From NCBI GenBank assembly GCA_008638375.1, contig CM018035.1, positions 32,720,807 to 32,784,806 of the forward strand: a stretch of 64,000 nucleotides of DNA. Reading direction: 5' to 3'. Positions 1 to 11,475 of this stretch are shown in pieces. Numbering within the stretch: the stretch's first letter is position 1; each line of letters starts with the position of its first letter. The DNA is from Nyssa sinensis (taxonomy: Eukaryota > Streptophyta > Magnoliopsida > Cornales > Nyssaceae). Both the position numbers and the translations under genes were made by a program. Below the pieces are notes generated by a model. The model was given only the letters and a program-made list of their open reading frames with translations. It had not been told where the DNA came from and did no database searches.

Positions 1-41
1 TTGCAACCTAAAATAGCTGCTATTGAGGAGAGTAAGGATGT
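1..41 (+). pseudogene. Host 1 copia-type gag, first fragment
   Basis: In frame 1 this reads LQPKIAAIEESKD, the stretch typical of plant Ty1/copia gag (UBN2-type domain) just before the 'DSLSVDELIGSL' region. The frame resumes after element A1 at 3384. The last five bases (37-41, GATGT) are the left target-site duplication of A1. The 5' part of the gag and the 5' LTR lie outside the window. Confidence 0.7.
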
Positions 42-398
42 TGTCACGACCCGAAACCCACCCTATGCGGATCTCGTGTCGCGGGGCCGACCCGAAGGCC
101 GTCCCTACTTTTTCTGTTCCTGTATCATAGTACTAATATGCAATGTACTAAAATTTTAAACAATAAACAGCGGAAGTCTTTATCAATTACAGTAATCCAG
201 CGGAAGTCTTTAAATAAATTTAACAGCGGAAGTCTATTAAATACATGACATAGTTCTACATAATTCAAAATGAGAACTAAAACGTAACCAGCACCTGGGG
301 GTGGTGAATACATAGGAGAACTAACATAGACTGATACAATATTTCAAAATGTCCCCCTACGCTCTCAGACTCCTACTGGGGTCTCGTAGCGTCATCAC

Positions 399-1275
399 CT
401 GAAATGGGGGTAAATGGGGTGGAATGAGCTACAAAGCTCAGTAAGTAAAACAGATCTCCAACACTGGTATCGATGATCAATGTGAATCCATGAATAAGAT
501 AATGATAGCCGATCATAAGGAAGGAGATGCTGTGATAGCCAATGAACATAATTGCCACGAGGGCCAATGGAAAGTAATCACAATACACAATCAGAAGTAA
601 TAGTGTAAAATGAAAATATAACAACAATGAAGTACTGCCACAATGAACCGATCATAATCAAATCAATCAATGCAAGTCTTTCGAGACTTGAAGAATTATA
701 AGGAATAGTGCCATTCAACAATCAAGTTCTGTTAATCATAAGAGATGCTGTTATTCTGTTTCAGGGCTCGGCAGACCCTCGATCTTTTGGGGCCCGGCAT
801 ACCCCCCAGTCAATTCCAGTAAATTGCCATTTGTCCGTTCACGGACTTGACCCGTAGGTCCCATTCAACCAGATAGCATCAGATGGGTGTTGTGACTGAG
901 CACAACTCCCGTGTCCATAAACATGTCATGATCATAAGTAATTCCATAGAATATAAATGAAATATCATTCATTCAATAAGGATACAACAGTAGGCCTTTC
1001 AAGGCATGGTTTAACATGATAACAATGATATAACAGTCAAGCAATGTCCACGGATAGAACAATATCTCATTGTGGGTAGTAATAACATGAGTTGCTTTCA
1101 AAGCACAGTCAAACATGATAACAATGATACATCAGTCAATCAAATGTCCATAAGATAGAAAATATCAAAATGTGGAACACAAGGATATCAATACATTCAA
1201 GAGTACGAGTTTGGCAGTAAAAGAATAAACTTGGCTTGTGGAAACACCACATGTAAGAGAGAGTGATCCACTTAC
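399..1275 (-). other. Predicted intron of A1 with paired splice sites
   Basis: On the minus strand the donor AG|GTAAGTGG is at 1275 and the acceptor CCCCCATTTCAG|GTGATGACG at 399. The donor GTAAGT (1270-1275) is exactly complementary to ACTTAC (+ strand gtaagt, 441-446), about 45 nt before the acceptor. A 5-bp hairpin with arms TGTGG and CCACA (1237-1251) sits about 24 nt inside the donor, and a GAGCT/AGCTC hairpin sits just before the acceptor. The preceding exon is 1276-1331. Splicing itself is inferred. Confidence 0.6.
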
Positions 1276-3021
1276 CTCTATCGTGCTTGTATCTCAGAAA
1301 TCCCTGAGTGTACCCTTGCCTTTCGAGTTTCCTATATATCAGTGAATACGTTTCAGAATAAATGCTATTCATCAAATTTTATGCCTTTCTATCATAAGTA
1401 TTTCAAATACTATTTTAGACTTTACCATTGAGTCCGGAACGCCGAAGAAAGTCGGTTTAGGCTTTCGCGGAATTCCATTTGGACTTTTGCACTAAAAAGG
1501 GCAAAATGGTCACTTTGCACTTTTACGGTATTTTATCCTTCGGGGTCTCATCTCATAAAACAGGACCCCACCATTGGACTTAGAACATCCGAGATAATAG
1601 GTTTTGACTATTCATTTGTATCGTTTGGACTTCGTTTGACCCAATTTTGAAATAGGGGCATCATTGTAAAAATTAATATTTAATTAATTTTCTGTTTGGG
1701 CCTTAGTGTAATTTTTCAAAACATTTGGGGCCGGTTCACAATTTCTAAAAGCTGCGGTCTGAACCAGTTGGTTCAGACCTAAAAACCCTAAACCGGACTG
1801 CCCCTTCACTGAACCAAACGGTTCAGTCCATTCAGAGAACCGGATTCCAATATCCTGGTTCCTACCCTTATCCGTGGTTGGAATAGGCCCAAACCCAATT
1901 TCCATTTCCTATCCCCATAGCCAAACAAGCCCAATTCATTTAAATTAAAAACCAAAACGACACAGCTTTGGCTCCGTTTATTTTCGGTCGGGTACCGACC
2001 CGATCCGAACCCGGATCCGGTCTAGACTTAACCCGATAACCCTCACGCTTTTCCGTCATCTTCCCCACTGCCCCGGTAGGGTTCCGACGTGAACAGTCGT
2101 CTTCTCCGGCGACTGTCACATATTTTTCGGTGGATTTTTCCCCCATTTTGAATGCCATTTCATTCCCTTTTTTATGTAGATTATATTTCTAACTTTAGCT
2201 TTCCGTTTACCCTTTTAATTCTTCACGAAATAGGGTTTAAACATTTCCGGCCGATTCTCCGGCCAAGTGACATCTTCTATTTCATGGCGTTTTGTTCACG
2301 GTTTTGACCCTAAAATTCTCCTAGTGTGTTTCTGCACTAGTATAGGTTGTTTCTTCAAACTTTAAACAAGATTTTAAACATAAAATCAGTGAGACCCGAT
2401 TATCCTCTCGAACCTGCAACTCGGCTTTTCTCTATGGTTTCTTAGCCATTTAACCTCATTCTTTTTGCAATAAATTCTATATTCCATGCTTGTTTAGACC
2501 CTATAATTATATATAAGCTTCATGCTTTAAATTCGTAAAAACAGAACTAAACTTGCTTACCTGGGTGTTCGGATTTAGCCCACTTTGTCCCTCCAAACCT
2601 TCCTGTTTATGGCTCCTGAGTTCTTTGCTAAGGTGTTCTCTCAATCTTGGTCTCCTTTTTGCCTTTAAACCCACACCTGTAGGTTCATATATAGAGAAAT
2701 GGTTTCCACCGCCTCTCTCTCTTTCTCTTTCTCTCTCTCTCGGTTACTCCCCCTTCTATGGCCTCTTTCCTTGACCCAGGGTTTGTGTTCTCTCTGCCAA
2801 ATGCAAACTTTGCATTAATTGGCTTGGGAGACTTGTTTTACACTCATATATACATATATCATATTATATATATATAACACACACATATCTCACCTAGCCG
2901 ACACACACACACACACCTCACATTTAGTCCACCTGTATACTGCCCAAGGGCAGTTCCCCTTTTTCCTTTTCTTTCTTTTTATTTCTTATGTATATATACA
3001 TATATACATAAATACATCATA

Positions 3022-3049
3022 TTATATATATATATATATAAATATATAC
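3022..3049. repeat. AT microsatellite in A1
   Basis: A (TA)n tract lies inside A1 close to its plus-strand right end. Comparable AT tracts lie near the TGTAA end of D, L1, A2 and H, so this is a recurrent feature of the family rather than random sequence. Confidence 0.8.
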
Positions 3050-3383
3050 ATACACACCAAATACATGTTTTTATACATGTATATACATGCATATGTAGGG
3101 GTACAATCCCATTTTAAATCGTATACGCATACACTTATTTTAGTCGAGCTATGAATTTATATTCACGTATGCATGCATGGAAATACGTGCATACACGCAT
3201 TACGATGCAATGCCCTGTGGGGCTCGGGTGTTACCCAGCCTTGATCATTCATTTCCATCATTCACAGTTCCAGTCATTCATTTCCATGAAAATACTATGA
3301 TATACATATCTTTACCGTTCAAGTTACATGTGTTAACCGACCTACCTCGGTATACGTGACGTATCCCGGGTCGGGATATTACA

Positions 3384-3536
3384 GATGTGGACTCCCTCTT
3401 TGTTGATCAGTAGTTATATCACTTCAAACTTTTGAGCTAACTCTAAGGAAAGTAAAGAAGACTAAAAGTCTTTCCTTGAAATCAACACAAGGAGAAAGTG
3501 AATGGGATTTTGAAATTGACCCCGAGTGTCACGACT
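3384..3536 (+). pseudogene. Host 1 copia-type gag, second fragment
   Basis: This continues the gag frame after A1. It shows DSLFVDQ, then, after a frame disruption, LQTFELTL-like codons, then KSTQGESEWDFEIDPE, which joins in frame to EPINDEDLAL at 16350 once L1 is removed. The order DSLSVDEL, SLQT-E, then E-D-ED-LAL-VR is the usual one in plant copia gag. At least one nonsense codon and one frameshift show that it is dead. CCGAG at 3532-3536 is the left duplication of L1. Confidence 0.75.
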
Positions 3537-3762
3537 CGAAACCCACCCTATACAGATCTCGTCTCGCGGGGCCGACCCTAAGGCCGAGGATGTAACACCC
3601 CAACCCAACGACGTGTCATAACGGATACGATTTCGAACTTCAATGTGCAAACTTTTAGTAATTAGGCAATTTAATAATAATAGCACTATACAAAAAAAAA
3701 TGAATAAAATAAAATAAGATTAAAATAACATATTCATATATATACAACTAAATACATACAAG

Positions 3763-3789
3763 TATATGTATATATATATATATATATAT
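3763..3789. repeat. AT microsatellite in D
   Basis: A (TA)n tract about 170 bp inside the 5' end of D, in a position comparable to AT tracts in related copies. Confidence 0.8.
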
Positions 3790-4943
3790 GTACGGCTGCC
3801 TATATATGTATATATATATATCTAATGGAAATTCAAGAAATGAAAAGAAAAATGAGAAGCTACAAGAGAGAGAATGGGTGGAGGTACAGCTATGCAGCTG
3901 TTCTCCATGGAATGGATAGGGGCGACTGTAGCTGGTAGCAAAATACAGGAAAAATGATTAAGAAATTACATTGGATTTTCAAAGAAAATGCAGAATTAAA
4001 AGCTCTTAGAGGCTCGTTAGTGGTGGCATAATGATGGCATGTAATAAAGGAAGGTATGGCTGCCATGTGAAGGAAAGAATGGAGGCTATGAGATGGTCTT
4101 CATACCCAGTTTAAGCCGACAGGTGGCAAATCCAAGCTTCAAGAACATTGCATGCAACATACGTGTTGCTTAGGCCATCAAAGTATATATTTAAGAGTCT
4201 CTGAATGTTGGAATTAGAAGAGCATTAGAAGCTGAGGAAGAGAAAGAAAACTGGGACGGAGCAGAAACTGAAAATTAGAAGAAACCACTGTAACAGGTAA
4301 ATTTTGGTTGTAATTGATTTGATTTTAAAGCATGCAAGTATAGGATCTTATTGTACATACTTTAAGCTTTACATTGCAAGAAGAATGAGCAAAAATGGTG
4401 AAAAATCGAGTGAGAAATTCAGATTTACAAGTCGAATAAAAAATCCAGAAAATGTTACAACAGGTCTGAAATTAGTTGAACCGAATCTAAATTGCTATAG
4501 TGGGGCTTGAACTAGACCTCATTAGGGTTCCTAAACCACTAACCCGCGACCTTGAAACCTAAGAAATGAACCCTAAATATCGAGTTGCCGGTTTCGGCCG
4601 TTTAACCCAGTTCTTGTTTTAGAACTGTAAATCAATTTTTAAGAATGGAAATTAAACCCCCATGCCTTAAGGATCACACAGAACCCAACCCCATTAAAAA
4701 TGGTTGCGAGATGAGGGTTTATGGTTGAATTATCAAGTTCGGCTATCATGTCCTACACTGAGCAATTAGGTTAGCTATGTGACCTCAAAGGAATGCCAAG
4801 CTGTAGGCCAAACCCTTAGGAAGGTGTATTGACTAAAAACAGAGGGAATCAACCTTCAAAAACGCACTGAAATTAGGAAAAATTAAAACCAAAAATTTAG
4901 GGCTACAGTAAGGGTGAATCGAGGGGAAGATGATGAACAGTAT

Positions 4944-5003
4944 CGGGTTATGGGTCGGGTCTCGGATCGGGTTATGGGTCGGGTCTCGGATCGGGTCCTA
5001 ACA
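4944..5003 (+). repeat. Tandem GGGTC-rich minisatellite in D
   Basis: The core GGGTCGGGTCTCGGATCGGG is tandemly repeated with a period of about 26 bp, slightly more than two copies. Shorter single versions occur at the same place in E (about 10520-10560) and, on the other strand, in A1 and A2. It follows a GATGAACAGT motif shared by D, E, F and K. Confidence 0.7.
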
Positions 5004-5657
5004 AATGTGTAATACGGGTTCGGGTTACCTGGAACTACGTCGTTTTGTCAAAGTTATAGTTAAAGTAAAGTTTAGGGCTGACATCATCATGTCTTATTAA
5101 AAACTGGATTAAACCGCTTGGTTCAGTCAGAACCGAACCGGTTCACTTAGTTTGGAACTGAACCGACTGGTTCAGACCGAAAGTCTGAATAATTACCTTT
5201 TGACCCTAGAACTTCTACGAAATTTCACTGTGGCTCAATTTAAAATAAATTAATATTAATTTAATAATATTTAAATAACAAAAATTATGAAATTGCCCCT
5301 AGTTCAAAAAACAGGCAAACGAAGTCCAAATAAGGTAAATAAATAGTGTATTTTAACTATTTTGGACGTTCTGAACCCAAAGGTGAGGTCCGTTTCATGA
5401 GACAGGACTCCAAAAATTAGGACACAGTTAAAAATGTACATTTACTAAATTACCCCTAATGTGCCAAAGCCAAATAAAAAGTCAAGGGAGTCTAAATTGA
5501 CTTTCTTCGACATTTCGAACCCAATGATGAGGTCTATATCCCCAAATAAGGAATGGAAAAATACGACACGACAATACATCAAACTTAAAAATAAATAAGA
5601 TTATCAAAAGTGGATAAATAAAATTCCTGACTCATAAATTGTTCTTAGGTAATAATT

Positions 5658-6088
5658 ATGGAGGCGCAGTAGTAGAAATTTACAATTATGAATAAGGCCC
5701 TAGAGGGCTAAGGACAAGAAACAACAAGCCTTTATAGAAGAATTGTTATGGCAACAGAAGGTAATTGAGAGGAAAATAAGCATTGCCAAACGAACTGAGA
5801 TTATCTCAGTCAGGCCATTCATGTATAAAACACCAACAAAGGCAATGATCGCTGAGGCGAAACTTAAAAAACAGGAAGACACTGAAACTCTTAGCGAATG
5901 GATTCAAAGGTAATCTCTAGCTATTATGAAAAAAACACTTAGAACGTAATACAGGTTGAATTTCGAATTAAAGTTACATCGCCTAAGATTAGAACCAAGT
6001 TAATTTAAATACATGTGACATTTATGAAATGTTTATAAATTTGTCTAGGATAAGGAGGAATAGGAGGAAGAGTAAAGCTTCCCAGTAA
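5658..6088 (+). pseudogene. Small basic protein gene, broken copy in D
   Basis: This is homologous to the gene in E. Exon 1 is 5658-5909 and reads on from DKKQQAF to KLKKQEDTETL and EWIQ in the same register as E. A donor AAAG|GTAATC follows at 5910, an acceptor TTTGTCTAG| at 6048, and exon 2 (6049-6107) gives an Arg/Lys-rich tail ending SQ and a stop at 6086-6088. Compared with E over 65 codons I count 29 synonymous and 13 non-synonymous codon changes and no frameshift, so the protein was selected for before decay. This copy is dead: there are two stops just after the first ATG (MEAQ then two TAG) and a frame disturbance around ALEG. I do not recognise the family. Confidence 0.6.
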
Positions 6089-6107
6089 AGCCAGGTAAAA
6101 GCACAAG

Positions 6108-7073
6108 GTGAGTAATCCTGCATTTGAAGTGGAGATTTAACTCCACAGATTTGATAATGTTTTAAACTTCAAAATGTTTGAAGCATTGAAGGTTAAATTC
6201 CATATTTCATGATTCCTGTTTTAAATATTCCATTTCATGAATCTTATCGTGACATGCTCAATGATGATTTCTATTACTGTCTTCTTTAAAAGTATTTAGC
6301 ATCTCTACATATTCTGAAGTTCTTGTTCTAAATATTTGAAGATTTGTCATGAAGTCATGAACATCATATGTGAAATACTCTTGAAAAGTATTTATTTAAA
6401 GAAGTTATATGACAAATGTTTTGCAAGTTAATAATAAGCACATAGTTAGAGTTGTGAGTTGTACGGAACTCAATGGACCTATCATGTGCATCAACACATA
6501 GTCAGGATTTTGAGTATCTTTAGAACTCAATTGACCTGTCATGTGAAATGCCTGGTAGCAAGATCTAATCCCACAGGCAATGAGATATCTTCACGTATAT
6601 GTAAAATGGGAGTCTGGTTTGAAATGGATTCCACCTAATGAAAGAGAAAAGATGACAAACATTTTGGAAATGGAAATAGGTTTTACCCCCATTTTCACGA
6701 TGCATGTTTACATGTTTTGAAAGTAACGCTCTTGAAAATGGAAGCAGGCTTTTACCCCAATTTTATTATGCATGCTAGATGCTTTGAAATGCATATACCC
6801 TATTTACGAAATGTTTATTTAGCTTGAATACTCAAAATGTCTCAAAGCTATTCTTATGTAAAGTGCATGATTATCTAGCTTGAATACTTTAATTGTTTCA
6901 AAGCTATCTTTATGAAAAGTGCATGTACTTTATGTTCAAATGTATGAGCAATTGGTAGTGTGTATTTTGTAAACTCTTATATCCGAAACCACTGCCAATT
7001 GAAAGCCCATGACAGATACAGGAATTACTCATTGAGCTTCTCGAAGCTCACCCCATTCCCTAACATTTTTCAG
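6108..7073 (+). other. Predicted intron of D with paired splice sites
   Basis: Donor CACAAG|GTGAGTAAT is at 6108 and acceptor CCCTAACATTTTTCAG|GTGATG at 7073, with a plant-like branch site (CTAAC). GTGAGTAAT (6108-6116) pairs with ATTACTCAT (7024-7032). A hairpin GTGGAG-ATTTAA-CTCCAC lies at 6129-6146, and GAGCTT-CTCG-AAGCTC at 7034-7049 lies just upstream of the branch site. The arrangement recurs in E, F and H and, with different bases, in A1 and A2. Splicing is inferred, not observed. Confidence 0.65.
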
Positions 7074-9309
7074 GTGATGATGATGGGTGGACCCTTGCCC
7101 AATTTGGGGAGTGATGATTGGCAGCTTCATTAGGATCTGAAGATATTTTGGAAGTATTAGGACCTAAAGTTGGTCAAAATTTTGTGGTTGTAATTTTTGG
7201 CAATCATGTACTTAAGCCTCGAGGGGCACATGGATATGTATTATGTAAAACCTTTAGAATTATTATTATTATGCTCTGAATTTATTATCATGTGTACCGC
7301 TATAAAGAGCGGCAGTACTGGATGGTTGTGCAACAGATTTTAAAAAGAAAAGAAAAAGTTTTTCACGCTTCCGCAACTACAGGTCGCACCGTTGTCTGAT
7401 ACTGTTGCTTATTTGAGCCTTACCCTAAGGCCTCGGCTGAAGGGTGGCGGTCGCGATACGAGATCCGCACAGGGTAGATTTCTGGTCGTGACACCATCCC
7501 TACTTTTTCCATTCCTGTATCATAGTACTAATATGCAAGGTACTAAAATTTTAAAATAATGATCAGCGGAAGTCTTATCAATACAATAACCAGCAGAAGT
7601 CTATAACATACATCATATGGTTTTACAACGTCGAGTCAAAACTAAACATAACCAGCACCCGTGGGTGGTGAATACATGGGAGAACTAAAACATAAACTGT
7701 TACAATTCCTCAAAATGTCCTCATACGCTTTCAGACTCCTAATGGGGTCTTGCAGCGTCATTACCTAAAAAGGGGTAAGTAGGGTGGAATGAGCTACAAA
7801 AGCTCAGCAATTAAATACAGATCTCCGACACTGGTATCGGTGAAAAGAATATGATTCCATGAATAAGAATATGATAGCCAATCATAAGAAAAGAGATGCT
7901 GTGATAGCCAACGAGAACAGTTGCATAACGACCAATGAACAGTGGGGTCACAATGTACAGTCAGAAGTAATGGGTATAACATTGTCATGGAATTCTCAAT
8001 GATAATATAACAACAAGAATGTACTGCCACAATAAACCGATCACAAACAAATCAATAAGGGAATATCACTCAATACAAGATAATCACAAGAATAGTGTAA
8101 TTCAACAGTCGTGGTCGAACAATCATATAAGAGATGCTTTTATTTTGTGTCAGGGTTTGGCACACCCTCGGTCTTTGGGGCCCAGCATACCCCCTAGTGA
8201 ATTCCAGTGTATTTCCATATGTTCGTTCATGGACTTGACCCGTAGGTCTCTAGTGTATTAGAAAGCATCAGGTGGATATTGTGATTGAGCACAAATTCGG
8301 TATACATAAACATATTATGATTATAAGTGATTCCATAAGAGTATATAAATAGAATATCGTATATACAGTAAAAACATGACAGTAGGCCTTTCAAGGCATG
8401 GTGTAGCACGATAACAATGATATAGTAGCCAATCAATGTCCACAAGATAGAATAATATCACATGTGGGAAACAATAATATCAGGCACGTTCAAGAGTACA
8501 AGGTAGGCAGTAAAGAGAATAAAGTTGGCTTTGGAAATACCATTTTAAATATGCGTTCCTAAATCAGTCTCCCGTGGGTTTGCCTTTTCCTGTCGAGTTT
8601 CCTATATATCAGTAAATACGTTTCAGAATAATTGTTATTCATCAAATTTTATGCCTTACTACCATAAGTATCTTTATTACTAATTTAGACTCTACCATTG
8701 AGTCCGGAATGCCGAAGAAAGTTGGTTTAGACTCTCGCGAAATTCCATTTGGGTTTGGGTAGTAGTAGGGGTATTTTGGTCATTTTAGTATTTTACAAGT
8801 CTTTATTTTTTGGGACCCCGTCTCGTGATGCGGACCTCACCATTGGACTCAGAAGGTCCAAGATAGTCAAAATACACTAATAACTTGTTTAATTTGAACA
8901 CCGGGCCATTTTGCTATTATTTAATTTAATTAATTTATTTTATTTAATGTAATTCTTTGTATAATATATATTTATTTGTGGGAAATGTTTGTAACACCCC
9001 AGACTTAATTATTAAATTATGTAATGAAAAACTCTTTCTGAAATCTGATCTGGCATTTAACTGTTTAAATTCAACTGTTTAACACTGACAAACCCCATGT
9101 TAGCTGATTTCAAAATTCTGAGAAACTGATTACTGTCACTGAACCCTTAGACACTGAAGCTAACCTAACTAGGAGTTGACCGGAAGAAACCGCGTCGAAA
9201 AATAAGCTACAGAATGAAAGTTAGGTAGGAAACAGTGAAACTGCATTAATGCGTAGCCAAACAGGGCCTAAGCTCGAAGTATGGAAAATAACCAAAAATG
9301 TGGCCAAGA

Positions 9310-9372
9310 GGATTTGATCCCTTGACCAAACTAGGCAGAATTTGGGTTACCAAAAATTTACCAACTAAGCTA
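9310..9372 (-). other. tRNA-like module with A and B boxes in E
   Basis: On the minus strand TAGCTTAGTTGG (9361-9372) matches the pol III A-box consensus TRGCNNAGYNGG exactly, and GGATCAAATCC (9310-9320) matches the B-box consensus GWTCRANNC. The spacing is that of a tRNA gene. No closed acceptor stem is evident, so this is a tRNA-derived or tRNA-mimicking segment, not a functional tRNA. F and K have degenerate versions about 300 bp from their starts; H has one elsewhere. Confidence 0.5.
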
Positions 9373-10867
9373 AAAGCACCTTTGTGCATATATATGCAAA
9401 GATATATATTTAAATAGCATTCAGATTTGGCCTTTCCCCAAAGTGACCAATAACCCAGCATGCAACACATCAGCATGCATCACCCTATGCCATAGCCATC
9501 ATGCCTCTCACCCCATGATTACATCTCCTCCCAACCAAATTGCATGCAAACCCATCATGCACTTGGGGGAGATGAAACATCAAGAGAAAATGTGATTATT
9601 GATATACCATCTCCATATATGCATGGAGGGAAGAAAATCAGATCTGTAGAGAACCTTGTGCACTGTTTTATAGAAAGAGAAACTGGTTAGAGGGAGAGAA
9701 TCCTAGAGAGAGAGAAATATACACAAGTGTGTGTGTGCATCGGTGAGCCATTAAAAGAGCTTAGAGGAAGCCAAGGACTGCACGGAGGGGATCAAACCTA
9801 ACTGTTGAGGCTTCCATTTGAGCACAGCCGTGAGGGAGAGACCACTGTTCAAGGTTAGTGTTCAAAATTTTTTGGAAATTTTCCTACTAGATTTAGCTAC
9901 TGTTTTATAGCTCTTAGGATCTGTTATTGCATGTGTAGTAATTTAACTTGAGAACTGGGTTGGTTGTGAATGATTTGAACCTATAGAACTGCCCTAAAAC
10001 ACAGAAACTGTAAAAACCGCCATTGATGGAGCTTGAGTTGCAGGTTTGATCCGACCTCAACCAAATGGCCTTTTAATGGTCAATACATGAAATAGAACAC
10101 TCTAGGACCTTGAAAAACACCATCCGCGACCTAGAAACCTAGTTTTAAGCCCTCAAAATCGAGGCTATTCTTTTCGGCCCAAAAATGAAATCTTTAAATT
10201 TGGCCCCTGAACTGAGATTAATGGATTGGGAATTGAAGCTCATGTTGTAAGGGTTACGGAGGACCAAACCTCATGCAAAATGGTTGAGAAACAAGGCCGT
10301 ATGACCCAACTGTAACTCTCCATGATAATCGGTTAAAACAGACCTCCATTGTTGAATTCGATGCTTGAAACTGATGCCAAAGGAATGACCTTACTCCTAG
10401 AAGTCAATTGGAACAAAAACTAGTAAGAATCGATGCATAAAACTCCACGAAATTGAAGAAGAAATTTCTGAAATTTCTAGGGCAACAGTAGCCCTAGACG
10501 GGTAGGGACGATGAACAGTAACGGGTCTTGGATCGGGTCTTCGGGTCGGGCCCCGACCCGGATAAAAACGGATATAACCCATAAACCAAACTGTGTCGTT
10601 TTGATAACTGTTATTAAATTTTTAAATTTCAGGGCTTACGTCAGCCTGACGTCAGCACATTACCCTGAAACGGTTAGAACCGGACTGGACCGGTCTGGTT
10701 CAGTTGAATATGGACTGAACCCCTTGGTTCAGTTTAAATTTTCTGAAAATTACAAACCAGCCCCCAACAGTTTTAGGAAATTCAACTCTGGCCCAGTTTT
10801 TGGAATTTTATTCCATTTATACCCCTGATAATTTAATAAATAATAAATTAAATTATTTAATTAATTT

Positions 10868-11240
10868 ATTAATTAAATAAAAATGACCAAATTACCCCTA
10901 GGTCATTAATAGGTCAAATGAAGTCCAAATAAGTCAAATGAATAGTGTATTTTCACTATTTCAAACATTCCGGACTCAATGGTGGAGTCCGATTTGGGAA
11001 ATTAAGTCCCAAAAAATACAAACACGTAGGAGTAAATGACCATACTGCCCCTGATGATACCCGAACCCAAATACAACTAAAAGGTAGTCTATACTGACTA
11101 TGATGGACACTCCGGACTCAACGGTGAGGTCCGTATTAGTAGATAAAGTACCGAAAAATACAACACATGAAATTACCAAATTGCCCCTGACACTGTTTAA
11201 AACCCAAACGAAGTCCGATTGAGACGAAACTGAAAACAAT
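10868..11240 (+). repeat. Divergent tandem module (about 130-160 bp units) in E
   Basis: Successive units each contain, in order, an AAATTGCCCCT-like motif, CGAAGTCC, a variable linker, and a GGACTC-AATGGTG-GAGTCC type stem followed by 'GTCCCAAAAAAT'. Two to three units are present. The same module recurs at about 5280-5545 (D), 20540-21090 (F) and 54540-54960 (H), so it is a conserved internal array of the family. No coding potential is seen. Confidence 0.6.
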
Positions 11241-11475
11241 AGAAACCCTGACATGTATGGGACTATACACGTGATCGGATGACGAATCGGAGTTGAAACT
11301 TCACAACTGTGAAATGACCGAAATACCCCTAGCCCTGTATCAAGTTAGATAACATCCGAATGAACTAAGAACTAACCCAATGAAAGCTTAAATAATTTCA
11401 TGACCGGACTGCCTAAAGGTAGTACACATCCTGACATCTTGGGATTATGCTATAGGATAAAAACTCAAGCCAGTC

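Larger units (their letters stand above)
42..3383 (-). mobile_element. Family-A element A1 (solo-LTR-like, 3342 bp)
   Basis: The element runs from TGTCACGACCCG to TCGGGATATTACA and is flanked by perfect 5-bp duplications GATGT (37-41 and 3384-3388), the mark of LTR-retrotransposon integration. I infer that the minus strand is sense, because a conserved GT-AG intron lies there (minus strand, 1275 down to 399). No gag, pol, primer-binding site or polypurine tract is visible, so it looks like a solo LTR or a complete non-autonomous element. It contains a CT-rich run near 2705-2745, AT and AC microsatellites (about 2850-3130) and a cluster of palindromic AACC-GGTT motifs near 1740-1850. It interrupts the host 1 gag. 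Confidence 0.88.
3591..7493 (+). mobile_element. Family-A element D (3903 bp)
   Basis: It begins TGTAACACCCC and ends GGTCGTGACA, the reverse-orientation equivalents of the A1 ends, and it lies antiparallel inside L1. Internal landmarks shared with E, F and H are tandem GGGTC motifs, a repeated module near 5280-5545, a conserved exon/intron unit (6049-7073) and a purine-rich tract near 7345. It carries a broken copy of the small gene also found in E. The left flank ends CCGAGGA and the right flank starts CCATC, so I cannot resolve a target-site duplication. Confidence 0.72.

Noticed and set aside
42..3383. Family A as a DNA transposon with TGTAA/TTACA inverted ends
   Set aside because: Only the terminal TGT/ACA and a few further bases are inverted, and the 5-bp duplications with TG-CA ends fit LTR integration better. 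No transposase is seen, though the solo-LTR status is not proven.
9310..9372. Functional tRNA gene in E (and in H at 54227-54280)
   Set aside because: A and B boxes are good but I see no complete acceptor stem or proper anticodon arm.
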